Assembly: GCF_015709525.1 (NCBI RefSeq)
Contig: NZ_JADNRA010000036.1
Location: forward strand, 62,001 to 126,000
Source of the DNA: Methylocystis sp. L43
Lineage (GTDB): Bacteria; Pseudomonadota; Alphaproteobacteria; Rhizobiales; Beijerinckiaceae
Direction: 5' to 3'
DNA: 64,000 nt
The position numbers were made by a program, and so were the translations under genes. Under the pieces are notes generated by a model, which saw only the letters and a list, made by a program, of their open reading frames with translations, did no database searches and was not told the DNA's origin. This document shows positions 39,506 through 47,817 of the stretch, one piece after another (position 1 is the first letter of the stretch; every line of letters begins with the position of its first letter).

Positions 39506-40647
39506 GCGACGCTCGCCTCCGCTTCGTCGCGTCCTCGCTTTATGCCGCCATATTGGTAATAGGCCGCGCAAGCGCCCTCGGACGACACCATCAGCGCGCC
39601 GAGCGGCGTCTCCGGCGAGCAGGCGCGGCCGAAAACCTTGCACTGCCAGGGCTTGATGACGCCTTTGAGGACTTCGCCGCACTGGCAGGATTTGGGATCG
39701 GCTATTTTTGCATTCGGCACCGCGAATTTGCGCTCGGCGTCAAACCCCGCATAGGCGTCGCGCACTTTGACGCCAGAGTGATCAATCGATCCGAGCCCGC
39801 GCCATTCGAAGAATTCGCGCAGTTCATACACCTGCGCAACCGCCTGCAGCGCGACAGAATTGCCTCCTGCCGGCGCGACCCGCGCATATTGATTTTCGAT
39901 CTCGCAGCGTCCTTCATCGATTTGCTTGAGCAACATCCAGATTGACTGAAGAATATCGAGAGGCTCGAATCCCGCGATCACCATCGGCTTTTTGTAGTAA
40001 CGCGCGATAAATTCATAGGGCGCATCGCCGATCACCATGGAAACATGGCCCGGTCCCAGAAATCCGTCGAGCCGCAGATCCGGGCTGTCGAGAATCGCCT
40101 TGATCGTCGGGACGATGGTGATGTGATTGCAGAAGATCGAAAAGTTCTTGATCCCTTCACGCTCCGCCTGCAACACCGTCAACGCCGTCGACGGCATGGT
40201 GGTTTCGAAGCCGATGCCGAAGAACACCACCTCGCGCGCGGGATTTTTACGCGCAAGCGCCAGCGCATCCATCGGCGAATAGACCATGCGCACGTCACAG
40301 CCGTCGGCCTTCGCCTGCAACAGACTCTTGCGTGAGCCCGGCACGCGCATAGCGTCGCCGAAGGTTGTGAAGATCACCTCCGAATGCTCGGCGATGGCGA
40401 CGCAATCGTCGACGCGTCCCATCGGCAGCACGCAAACAGGACAGCCGGGTCCATGCACGAGTTCGATGGACTTCGGCAGCATCCCTTCGACGCCGTAGCG
40501 GAAAATCGAATGCGTGTGCCCGCCGCAGACTTCCATGATCTGCAGCGGCCGATTTTCATCGCGTCCGATTCGCGCGAGCAGCCGCTCGATCTCCTTGACC
40601 AGGAAATCCGCCTTCGCCCGATCGCGAAATTCGTCGACATATCTCAT
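39502..40647 (-). CDS. hypD: Hydrogenase maturation protein HypD
   Basis: 381 residues from MRYVDEFRDRAKADFL (40647). Scaffold with HypC for assembly of Fe(CN)2CO. It shows the conserved MEVCGGHTHSIFRYG, HGPGCPVCVLP and the C-terminal 4Fe-4S cysteines in SCQCGEVLKG and CKVFGRACSPETPLG. Overlaps the SIS gene and hypE by four bases each. Confidence 0.96.
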   Translation of the reverse strand: MRYVDEFRDRAKADFLVKEIERLLARIGRDENRPLQIMEVCGGHTHSIFRYGVEGMLPKSIELVHGPGCPVCVLPMGRVDDCVAIAEHSEVIFTTFGDAMRVPGSRKSLLQAKADGCDVRMVYSPMDALALARKNPAREVVFFGIGFETTMPSTALTVLQAEREGIKNFSIFCNHITIVPTIKAILDSPDLRLDGFLGPGHVSMVIGDAPYEFIARYYKKPMVIAGFEPLDILQSIWMLLKQIDEGRCEIENQYARVAPAGGNSVALQAVAQVYELREFFEWRGLGSIDHSGVKVRDAYAGFDAERKFAVPNAKIADPKSCQCGEVLKGVIKPWQCKVFGRACSPETPLGALMVSSEGACAAYYQYGGIKRGRDEAEASVA

Positions 40648-41333
40648 GCCGCGACGTCCTTGCTTATGGCCGAGCCGCGATCGTCGGCGAGCAGCGTGTG
40701 AACCAGGTCCCACAGTATGTGATAGGCGGCGACGTGACACTCCTGGATGCGGTGGACGGACGTCGTCGGCACGACAAGACAATGATCGCAGGCCCCCAAC
40801 GCCATCTTGCCGCCGTCGCCGCCGCTAAAGCCAATCGTCGTCAGACCCATTTCTCTCGCCTTGGCGAAGGCGGCGATGAGATTCGCCGAATTGCCGCTGG
40901 TGGAGAGGCCGATAAGCCCGTCTCCGGCCCGGCCATGAGCGATGATCTGGCGCACGAAAATGTGCTCGAAACCTACGTCGTTGCCCACGGCGGACGTCAT
41001 CGCCACGTCGGCGGTGAGATTTATCGCTGCAAGCGCTGGCCGACCGGCCGTGATCGGATGGAGGAATTCGACGGCCACATGCGAGGCGTCGCAGCTCGAG
41101 CCGCCATTGCCCATGGTGAACATTCTGCCGCCGCGCCGATAAACGGCGGCAAGCGCCTTCGCCGCGTCGAGTAGGACCGGCGCCTGCTCGCCGAAGAAAC
41201 TCGCATTGGTCTCGCGCGACTCGCGCGCCTTTTCGGCAATCGACTGCATCAGGCTCGCGTCAACGGCGGCAGGATCCTGCTCTTGGCCATGCAGGAACGG
41301 ATACAGGACCTCCAATGCGCTCTTGCTGGTCAT
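40644..41333 (-). CDS. SIS-domain protein (phosphoheptose-isomerase-like) in the hyp operon
   Basis: 229 residues. One sugar-isomerase (SIS) domain close to GmhA: FTMGNGGSSCDASHVAVEF, where GmhA usually has NGGSAAD, then GLSTSGNSANLIAAFAKA and HRIQECHVAAYHILWDLV. GmhA makes heptose for lipopolysaccharide, but here the gene is locked between hypC and hypD with a four-base overlap, so a role in hydrogenase maturation or its control is more likely. The ligand is unknown. Confidence 0.85.
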   Translation of the reverse strand: MTSKSALEVLYPFLHGQEQDPAAVDASLMQSIAEKARESRETNASFFGEQAPVLLDAAKALAAVYRRGGRMFTMGNGGSSCDASHVAVEFLHPITAGRPALAAINLTADVAMTSAVGNDVGFEHIFVRQIIAHGRAGDGLIGLSTSGNSANLIAAFAKAREMGLTTIGFSGGDGGKMALGACDHCLVVPTTSVHRIQECHVAAYHILWDLVHTLLADDRGSAISKDVAA

Positions 41334-41338
41334 GATCC

Positions 41339-41635
41339 CTATTCCTCGGCCGCAACTGCGTCGGTGAGCGTTTGCATAGTCTCAAGTTCGGCTTGGAGTT
41401 CGCCAAGCTCTTGCAGCAATCTGAGCGTCTCCGCCGCCTCCGCTTCGTTGATCCGGCTCATCGCGAAACCGACATGGACGAGAACCCAATCGCCAACGCA
41501 CGACTCGACAGGATGCGTTTCATCCACGATGCAGCTGATGTTGATCTGCCGGCGCACCCCGCTCACGTCAACGGTCGCGACGAGATCGTCGGCATTGTCT
41601 ATGCTAACGATGCAGCCGGGGATGCCGAGGCACAT
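41339..41635 (-). CDS. hypC: Hydrogenase maturation chaperone HypC
   Basis: 98 residues. Starts MCLGIPGCIVSID, with the essential Cys2 that binds iron during assembly. GDWVLVHVGFAMSRINEAEA is the conserved core, and a longer-than-usual glutamate-rich tail follows. Its first 37 bases lie inside the end of hypF. Confidence 0.95.
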   Translation of the reverse strand: MCLGIPGCIVSIDNADDLVATVDVSGVRRQINISCIVDETHPVESCVGDWVLVHVGFAMSRINEAEAAETLRLLQELGELQAELETMQTLTDAVAAEE

Positions 41636-43998
41636 GCGCCGTCCTTTCCATCTCTTGTCATGTCGGTTCTCATCAGATGCGCGGCGCCGATGGCGGCCTG
41701 ACCCAGCGAGAGCCCGCCATCATTGGCGGGCGCGTCAGCATGTGTGAGCACCGTGAAGCCAGCCTCGCACAAACCGTCGTAGACGCTTTCGAAAAGCAGG
41801 CGGTTCTGGAAGCAGCCGCCCGACAGCGCCACCGTTTCAAAGCGTCGCGCAGCCGCCAGCCGCACGGCGACTTCAGTGATTGACTGCGCCAGACCGAGGT
41901 GAAAACGGCGCGCAATGATCTGCGCCGAAACGCCCTGCCGCAGATCCTCGAGAATAGCGCGCCACAGGGGCGCCGCGTCGATGTCGATGAACTCGGACTC
42001 GGAAATCCTCAGCGAATAGCCGCGCGTCTCGTTTGGCGCCGCCGCCGCAAGCGCCTCGAGCCGCGCCGCGGCTTCGCCTTCGTAGGCCTGACGGTCGGCG
42101 CAAACGCCGATCGCGGCGGCGACCGCATCGAACAGCCGTCCGCAAGAGGAGGCTAACGGCGAATTCAGGCCTTGTCCGATCATCCGGTCGATCGTCGCAA
42201 GCGGCTTGCCGTTCAAAGCGCTCCAATCGCCAGACCCAGAAGGCGTCGCGTCGAACGCGCCTGCGGCCCTAAGATGCGCATAGAGGTTTCGCCAGGGTTC
42301 GCGCACCGCCTGTGCGCCGCCGGGCATGGCGACCGGCTTCAACCGCGCCAGCCGCTCGTAGCCGCTATAGTCGGCGAGCAGGAATTCCCCGCCCCATATC
42401 GCGCCGTCATCGCCAAAGCCCAATCCATCGAGCACGACGCCGAGCGCTGGCGACGCATCGAACGAGCGCCCGTTCTCGGCAAGACAAGCGGCGACATGGG
42501 CATGATGATGTTGAACCTCGATCAGCGGCGCGCCGCGTCTTTCGGCCTCTGCACGTCCGATTTTCGACGACAGATATTCCGGATGCCGGTCGACGACGAT
42601 CGCCGAGGGCGCATGATCGAACAGGCTCCGATAGAGGGCGAGGTTCTTTTTATAATCATCTAACGTCGCCGCGTTCTCGAGATCGCCCTGATGCTGCGAC
42701 AGGATCGCCTGACCGTCCTTGGCCAGGCAGAAGGTCGCCTTCAGCTCCCCGCCCATCGCCAACAGGTCGGGCGCCTTCTCGAAGCCGCTCGGCAAGCGCA
42801 GCGGCGCAGGCGCGTAGCCGCGGGCGCGCCGAAGAACGCGCGCTCGCCCCGCCATGACCCGCACGACCGAGTCATCGACCCGATTGGCGATGTCACGATC
42901 ATGCGTCAATGCGAAGGAGGCGATTTCGGCAAGCTGTCGGTACGCCTCCGCGTCATCGACGACGGCGGGCTCGTCCGAGATATTGCCGCTCGTCATCACG
43001 AGCGGAAGATCGAACTGATCCATCAATAGCAGATGCAGCGGCGTCGTCGGCAGCATGAAGCCGAGCGTGGCAAGTCCAGGCGCAACGGCCTCAGGCAGGC
43101 GCTCGGCGCCAGTCGCACGCAGCAGCACGATCGGCGCCTCAACGCTTGTGAGCGCGCGTTCCTCGACCGGGTCGATCGCGCAGTAGCGACGGATAACGGC
43201 AAGATCCCGCGCCATCAGCGCGAACGGCTTTGCGTCACGACGCTTCAAACGACGCAGGCGCGCGACAGTCTCGGCATTCGTCGCATCGCACGCGAGATGA
43301 TAGCCGCCCAGTCCCTTAACGGCGATGATGTCGCCTCGCGTGATAAGCCCCGCTGCAATCTTTACCGCGTCGGCGTCGCCATCGCGCGGAACTTCCGCTT
43401 CACCGAATGCAACCAGCGATGCAGTCGGCCCACACGACGGGCAAGCCACAGCTTCGGCGTGAAAACGGCGATCGATCGGATTGCGATATTCCGCCTCGCA
43501 GGCCGCACACAGCTCGAATGGCGCCATCGTGGTCGTCGCGCGATCGTAGGGTATTGCCGTCACAATGCTGAGGCGCGGTCCGCAATGGGTGCAATTGGTG
43601 AATGCGTAGCGATAGCGGCGTTCGTTTGGATCGCGCAGCTCCGCCGCGCATGCGCTGCAGAGCGCCGCGTCCGGTGCGACCTGGGTGCGTGCGGGTCCGC
43701 CGACGCTTTCGGCGATACGGAACTCCTTTGGCAGTCGGCCGCTGTAGTATCGCCTTTCGATGCTGTCGATATGCGCGAGCGGCGGCGGGTCTCGTTCGAT
43801 TCGCCGAAGCAGCGCAGCTACGCGCGACGGGTCGCCGCTGACGCGCAATAATACGCCCTCGCCGTCGTTGAGGACCTCGCCGGGAAGCCCTAGTTCGCGC
43901 GCCATGCGCCAGACGGTCGGGCGAAAGCCGACCCCCTGCACACGCCCGCGCACCCGAAATTCGAGCGCCTGCGATGGCTCTACCGCCGCAAAACTCAT
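41599..43998 (-). CDS. hypF: Carbamoyltransferase HypF
   Basis: 799 residues from MSFAAVEPSQ (43998). Makes the carbamoyl group that becomes the cyanide ligands. Domains in order: acylphosphatase (FRVRGRVQGVGFRPTVW), two zinc fingers (CSACAAEL...CTHCGPR, CAACEAEY...CPSCGP), YrdC-like domain (AVKGLGGYHLACDA) and the Kae1-like carbamoyltransferase domain (EVQHHHAHVAACLAE, ALSGGCFQNRLLFE). Confidence 0.96.
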   Translation of the reverse strand: MSFAAVEPSQALEFRVRGRVQGVGFRPTVWRMARELGLPGEVLNDGEGVLLRVSGDPSRVAALLRRIERDPPPLAHIDSIERRYYSGRLPKEFRIAESVGGPARTQVAPDAALCSACAAELRDPNERRYRYAFTNCTHCGPRLSIVTAIPYDRATTTMAPFELCAACEAEYRNPIDRRFHAEAVACPSCGPTASLVAFGEAEVPRDGDADAVKIAAGLITRGDIIAVKGLGGYHLACDATNAETVARLRRLKRRDAKPFALMARDLAVIRRYCAIDPVEERALTSVEAPIVLLRATGAERLPEAVAPGLATLGFMLPTTPLHLLLMDQFDLPLVMTSGNISDEPAVVDDAEAYRQLAEIASFALTHDRDIANRVDDSVVRVMAGRARVLRRARGYAPAPLRLPSGFEKAPDLLAMGGELKATFCLAKDGQAILSQHQGDLENAATLDDYKKNLALYRSLFDHAPSAIVVDRHPEYLSSKIGRAEAERRGAPLIEVQHHHAHVAACLAENGRSFDASPALGVVLDGLGFGDDGAIWGGEFLLADYSGYERLARLKPVAMPGGAQAVREPWRNLYAHLRAAGAFDATPSGSGDWSALNGKPLATIDRMIGQGLNSPLASSCGRLFDAVAAAIGVCADRQAYEGEAAARLEALAAAAPNETRGYSLRISESEFIDIDAAPLWRAILEDLRQGVSAQIIARRFHLGLAQSITEVAVRLAAARRFETVALSGGCFQNRLLFESVYDGLCEAGFTVLTHADAPANDGGLSLGQAAIGAAHLMRTDMTRDGKDGACASASPAASLA

Positions 43999-44012
43999 GA
44001 TCCCTGTCAGTC

Positions 44013-44120
44013 TCACATATTGCTGATCTTGATATAGCGCCAGAGGTCCTTCGCATTCATGATCAGCAGTCCGAGGATGATAAGCCCCAGGACGATGCCT
44101 GTAATCTCCCATCCGCTCAT
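44013..44120 (-). CDS. 35-residue single-span membrane peptide (DUF6893-like) in the hydrogenase operon
   Basis: ATG at 44120, TGA at 44013; GGAGA lies seven bases upstream of the start. The peptide opens MSGWEITGIVLGLIILGLLI, a single membrane helix, and ends NAKDLWRYIKISNM. The RYIKI...M ending matches the short DUF6893-type peptides found with hydrogenase genes. It could anchor or dock an otherwise soluble hydrogenase. Family match is from memory of the motif. Confidence 0.7.
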   Translation of the reverse strand: MSGWEITGIVLGLIILGLLIMNAKDLWRYIKISNM

Positions 44121-44169
44121 GACATTTCTCCATTTACCGGATGCGCGGCGCTAGCGCGATCGCGTTATG

Positions 44170-44658
44170 TTACGCCGCCATCATCTCCTCAATCAGCTCT
44201 TCGACGGTCTCCGCAGCGACAGCCACCGCCGCCGTGACAGGCTCGCTCAAACCCATGACGCCTTCGTCGTCACCGAAGGTCAACGGCTCGCAGGCGACCA
44301 GCAGGACGCGCCGGCAAGTGCCGCCGAGCGCCGACACCAGACGAAGAACCTTCGCGGGATCGAGCTCATGCGGCGAAAGCGCCAGCTCCTCGGCTATGGG
44401 GTCTCCCGCCGGGATTGGATCGGGCTTAACCACTGAGACGACGCCCGGCGCTTCCCCCCGCTGCGCCGCATCGACGAGAATCACGGCGTCGTAGCCATCC
44501 ATCAGCGCGTAGGTGAGATCGATTCCGCAAATGCCGAAATCAATCACCCGTACCCCGTCCGGGAGCGTCCGCCGTGAGAGCCGGCGCGCCACTTCGACGC
44601 CGAAGGCGTCATCGCCATTAAAGATGTTGCCGACGCAGGCGACAAGGATCGAGGTCAT
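44170..44658 (-). CDS. Hydrogenase maturation protease
   Basis: 162 residues. Cleaves the C-terminal tail of the large subunit after nickel insertion. The HycI/HyaD-family signature is ACVGNIFNGDDAFGVEVARRL, with the nickel-sensing acidic residues in GDDAFG and later YDAVILVDAA and SPHELDPAKVL. Overlaps the preceding gene by four bases. Its probable substrate is the large subunit encoded at 47814-49634. Confidence 0.93.
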   Translation of the reverse strand: MTSILVACVGNIFNGDDAFGVEVARRLSRRTLPDGVRVIDFGICGIDLTYALMDGYDAVILVDAAQRGEAPGVVSVVKPDPIPAGDPIAEELALSPHELDPAKVLRLVSALGGTCRRVLLVACEPLTFGDDEGVMGLSEPVTAAVAVAAETVEELIEEMMAA

Positions 44659-46013
44659 GGTCCATCTCCCGCGGCAATCGGCTCGATCTCCTCCTGACTG
44701 AAAAAGAACCGATGTCCAGGAAAGCCCGCTGCGCCGAGATCTCGGCCCGGATCGTCAATCAATGTCACCGCGACATGGATCCGGTCCTCGAAATCCCGCT
44801 CGATCGCTTCGACGATGGCGATCTTGTCTTTGAGCGCGATATCCATGATGTCGCCGCCCGATTTTGGGCGTAGCCGCACGTGGGCGCCGACGCATAGGCT
44901 GCGTCCGCTCTCCAGCAGCGAGACGAGGCGAGGCTTCTCATGGTCCCCGCCCACCGGCGGCGGTTCAATTTCGCTGGCCTGAGACTGGTGATTGCGCATG
45001 ACGCCATGAAGCCGCGCCATGTCCTCAGCGGTCAGAGCATGCGTGCGCTCCAGAAGCGCGCGCGCACGGGCGTCGACGGACGCCATCTCGCGTTTCTCGG
45101 CGTCGGTCATCGCGAGAATACGAAGCGTGAGGATTTCATCGATCTCAGTGCCGTCGAACAGGTCGCCGGGACTTTCGGGCGCGATCGCCGGATGATCATA
45201 GAGGATGATCGGCGAAGCGAGCATGGCGCTATTGTCTTGACCGCCAACCAGCACCGGGAAGGCGCCGATATTTCGGCACTGCCCGGCGGCCTCTCGCAAA
45301 TCGTTGGGAGGATCAAGCAACGAGACAAACGCGCCGTCTTCGACCGTGAGGATTGCATGCGTCGAGGTAAAGGCGCGAAGTTGCGCGGCTGCGCGTTCCT
45401 CGCGAACCGCGCCCGTAAGCGGCGTGACGTTCTCGATCCCGATCGTCAGCTTCCACAACTCGGGCGCCAGCCTCTCCGCCCTCGCCTCAACCACGCCCTG
45501 GATCTCATGCGAGGTGCGAATGAGAACGGCGGCGACGCAGCCGTCTGCGCCGCGCACCGGCTCAATTTCGCGCGCGCCTTCGAAGTGGAACGGCAAGACA
45601 GTCGCTACCTCTTGAACATCTGCCGGCCGCAGCGGACCTAAGGCGATCTCCCGTTCGATCGCCTCCTCCCAGGCCAGCAACTCCCGACCGTCGACATTGA
45701 AGCTCGGAACGCGCGTCAGCGCCGGCTCGCCCTCTTCCGGAAGCTCTCGCGTCGGCGTCGCTAGCTGTCCGACCTCGCGCGTCATGACCTGCAGGAATCG
45801 AAAATGGACGTTGAACGCCGCCTGCTCTCCACCCCGCAAGAGAACCTGCGTCTCCATGCGCGAGGCGTCGCCCTGCTGATCGAACGCCTTAGGAAAGACA
45901 CCGCCGATCGTCCAACGCTGACGATTCTTTATTGACGATGGCCGATAGGGATAAAGGATGTAGCCCTCGTAAAGAACGGCGTTGGCGATCGCTCTGATGG
46001 AACCGAGTTTCAT
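44655..46013 (-). CDS. Conserved hydrogenase-operon protein of unknown function
   Basis: 452 residues, no signal peptide or membrane segment. The N-terminus IANAVLYEGYILYPYRPSS then KNRQRWTIGGVFP is distinctive, and an acidic segment (SPGDLFDGTEIDEILTLRIL) lies in the C-terminal half, followed by a helical DARARALLERTHAL stretch. No domain is recognised. It overlaps both neighbours by four bases and sits in the block of unknowns that accompanies group 1h hydrogenase genes. Confidence 0.8.
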   Translation of the reverse strand: MKLGSIRAIANAVLYEGYILYPYRPSSIKNRQRWTIGGVFPKAFDQQGDASRMETQVLLRGGEQAAFNVHFRFLQVMTREVGQLATPTRELPEEGEPALTRVPSFNVDGRELLAWEEAIEREIALGPLRPADVQEVATVLPFHFEGAREIEPVRGADGCVAAVLIRTSHEIQGVVEARAERLAPELWKLTIGIENVTPLTGAVREERAAAQLRAFTSTHAILTVEDGAFVSLLDPPNDLREAAGQCRNIGAFPVLVGGQDNSAMLASPIILYDHPAIAPESPGDLFDGTEIDEILTLRILAMTDAEKREMASVDARARALLERTHALTAEDMARLHGVMRNHQSQASEIEPPPVGGDHEKPRLVSLLESGRSLCVGAHVRLRPKSGGDIMDIALKDKIAIVEAIERDFEDRIHVAVTLIDDPGRDLGAAGFPGHRFFFSQEEIEPIAAGDGP

Positions 46014-46657
46014 GTCGCCTCCGCCGCGCTGGCTTCGAGTAGCGCCTGCAAGGCGCGTTCAAATGTCGGAAGTCCTTGCCGGCGCCGGTAACGGTCCAGG
46101 TCCTCAAAAGCGTCGCGGTGCAGACAAAGCCACATGCTCTGCGGATAGTAGTGCTCCATCATCGCGCGCCATACGCTTAAGGGCAGGCGATACGCGCATT
46201 CCTTGCTCCAAGCGACTTGCTCAATCTGCAACCTGCCTTCGCTGTCGCGGTAAAAAATCGAACCGCTGAACAGAAAATTGAGCGGAACATCGCCCTGCTC
46301 CAGGCCATGAAAATATTTGGTCGCTGCAATGTTGAAGTCATAGCTGCAGGGCGCCGGCAGATCGACCATGCGCTCAGGGTTGACTGCGGGAACGGAAACG
46401 CTCGCATGCGTCCAAAGGAAACTCCGCATGGTCTCGCCCCAGCGCGACGGCTGACCGAAGAGATCGGAAAGACGATCATGCTCGTCGCCGTCGTAGCGCC
46501 GCCGCGCAGGCTCGATGCGAATCTGGCAGTTCAACATCACGTTGAGAATGGGCAGGTCAGGCGTCTTGTTTACGACATGCAGCGCAAACAGCAGCAGCGG
46601 CGCGGCCGAATATTTCTCGACTTTGACGTCTTCGATGCGAAAGTCGAGATCAACCAT
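46010..46657 (-). CDS. DUF6084-type hydrogenase-operon protein
   Basis: 215 residues from the ATG of MVDLDFRIEDVKVEKYSA (46657). The family is found beside the DUF5947 protein in actinobacterial-type hydrogenase operons. Visible traits: PLLLFALHVVNKTPDLPILNVMLNCQIRIEP, here its PLLLFALHVVN core, a sandwich-like N-terminus, and FHGLEQGDVPLNFLFSGSIF. No Cys cluster or catalytic motif. Overlaps its neighbours at both ends. Confidence 0.75.
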   Translation of the reverse strand: MVDLDFRIEDVKVEKYSAAPLLLFALHVVNKTPDLPILNVMLNCQIRIEPARRRYDGDEHDRLSDLFGQPSRWGETMRSFLWTHASVSVPAVNPERMVDLPAPCSYDFNIAATKYFHGLEQGDVPLNFLFSGSIFYRDSEGRLQIEQVAWSKECAYRLPLSVWRAMMEHYYPQSMWLCLHRDAFEDLDRYRRRQGLPTFERALQALLEASAAEAT

Positions 46658-47273
46658 GTACCCTGTCCTTCGTCTCGACGTCGTCCCGCAGGTTCGCAAA
46701 ATAGTCGCGAACAGCCTCCCAGACGTCTGCGCCGCCCGACAATCCGCGCCAGTGCCTTCGGATCAGCCCGATGAGCGCATAGCAGCGATCAATCGAAACG
46801 AGATAATATTCTCGTGCGCCATTCATTCGATTGACGAGCAACGCCTCGACGTCCGGATCAAGGTCGGCCAGCGGCGGATTGGCCGCGACCAGTCGCGACC
46901 AGCCGTCGGCGGCAAAGGGAGACTCGATCGCTCCGGCCGGACCTGGATAGATCGCCACGGGCCCCTGCGCCGGCGTGCTGTGGAACACGAAGGCGAGATC
47001 AATCGGAATACGAAAGCCCTGCCATTCGTCGTCGCTCAGATCGAAATCGTGAAGCGCATCAGCGCGTGCCCGCAAAGCGGCAAAACGCTCACCCCCGCCC
47101 AAGAGGAACGCACATTGGGGACAAGCGCAAAAGAACTTTCGCGTCGCGCGCTCGACCAAATGCGCGTGCCGGGAAGCGATGACCTTCGAGCAGAACTCGC
47201 AATGCTCTTCATCCGTCGTGCGCACGAAGCGCTGCAGTCGAGACGCCCAATTCCCCGATTCTATTCTTTCCAT
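46650..47273 (-). CDS. DUF5947 protein with a cysteine-rich metal site
   Basis: 207 residues. The N-terminal part has Cys25 and Cys28 (EHCEFCSK), His36 and His38 (SRHAHLVE), and Cys49, Cys51 and Cys54 (FFCACPQCAF). That spacing resembles a rubredoxin or Rieske-like metal-binding site. The C-terminal half is LARADG-free and helical, ending in a WEAVRDYFANLRDDVE segment. An electron carrier for the hydrogenase is possible. Starts 22 bases after the NifU-like gene. Confidence 0.75.
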   Translation of the reverse strand: MERIESGNWASRLQRFVRTTDEEHCEFCSKVIASRHAHLVERATRKFFCACPQCAFLLGGGERFAALRARADALHDFDLSDDEWQGFRIPIDLAFVFHSTPAQGPVAIYPGPAGAIESPFAADGWSRLVAANPPLADLDPDVEALLVNRMNGAREYYLVSIDRCYALIGLIRRHWRGLSGGADVWEAVRDYFANLRDDVETKDRVHG

Positions 47274-47295
47274 GCTGTCGCGCCTCTTTCAGTCT

Positions 47296-47817
47296 CTAGG
47301 CGGCGGTTTCGGCGTAAAGCGTGGTCATGTCCAATTCGATCAAAATATCGTCGAGGTCCGGCGCCGCGTCGGTGAGCGCGTTCTCGATCTCCAGCCGCAA
47401 CTGGTCGGTAGGCTCAGCAACGCCATTCCTTTGCAGCTGAACTATTGCAAAGGCTTTACTCGCGCTCATGAGGCTGACATGGAGGCCGCGCGCGTTCCAC
47501 TGCGGCTGCATGCGCGCGATGACATCCAGTAGACGATTCTCTACGCTCTGCGGATGTAACCCGTGGAGGAGCAATATTGCCCGAAGATCCCGATCTTCGA
47601 CGATCTTATCGAGTAAGGTCGCGCCATTGTCCGATGCTGCAATAATCGCGCTGAGCCGCGCGAGCGATCGGGCGTGCAAATCGAGCAGGAGCGCCAGCAA
47701 CTCGCGCGCCGCCTCCCGCCCGGTCCCGTCCGCAATCTCTTCAAGCGCGGCCATCAGCTTCTCTAGCCGGGCCAGAGACTGCTCCAGCGTCTCCGTCCCG
47801 CGCGCCTCCCCACTCAT
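47296..47817 (-). CDS. NifU-C-terminal-like protein without the CxxC
   Basis: 173 residues. The N-terminal half is a helical coiled-coil-like region (SLARLEKLMAALEEIADG). The C-terminal half resembles the NifU scaffold domain in shape: a LLDVIARMQPQWNARGLHVSL stretch and a final IENALTDAAPDLDDILIE. The CxxC that binds iron-sulfur clusters in true NifU is absent. Overlaps the large-subunit stop by four bases, so it is translated with it. Confidence 0.6.
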   Translation of the reverse strand: MSGEARGTETLEQSLARLEKLMAALEEIADGTGREAARELLALLLDLHARSLARLSAIIAASDNGATLLDKIVEDRDLRAILLLHGLHPQSVENRLLDVIARMQPQWNARGLHVSLMSASKAFAIVQLQRNGVAEPTDQLRLEIENALTDAAPDLDDILIELDMTTLYAETAA

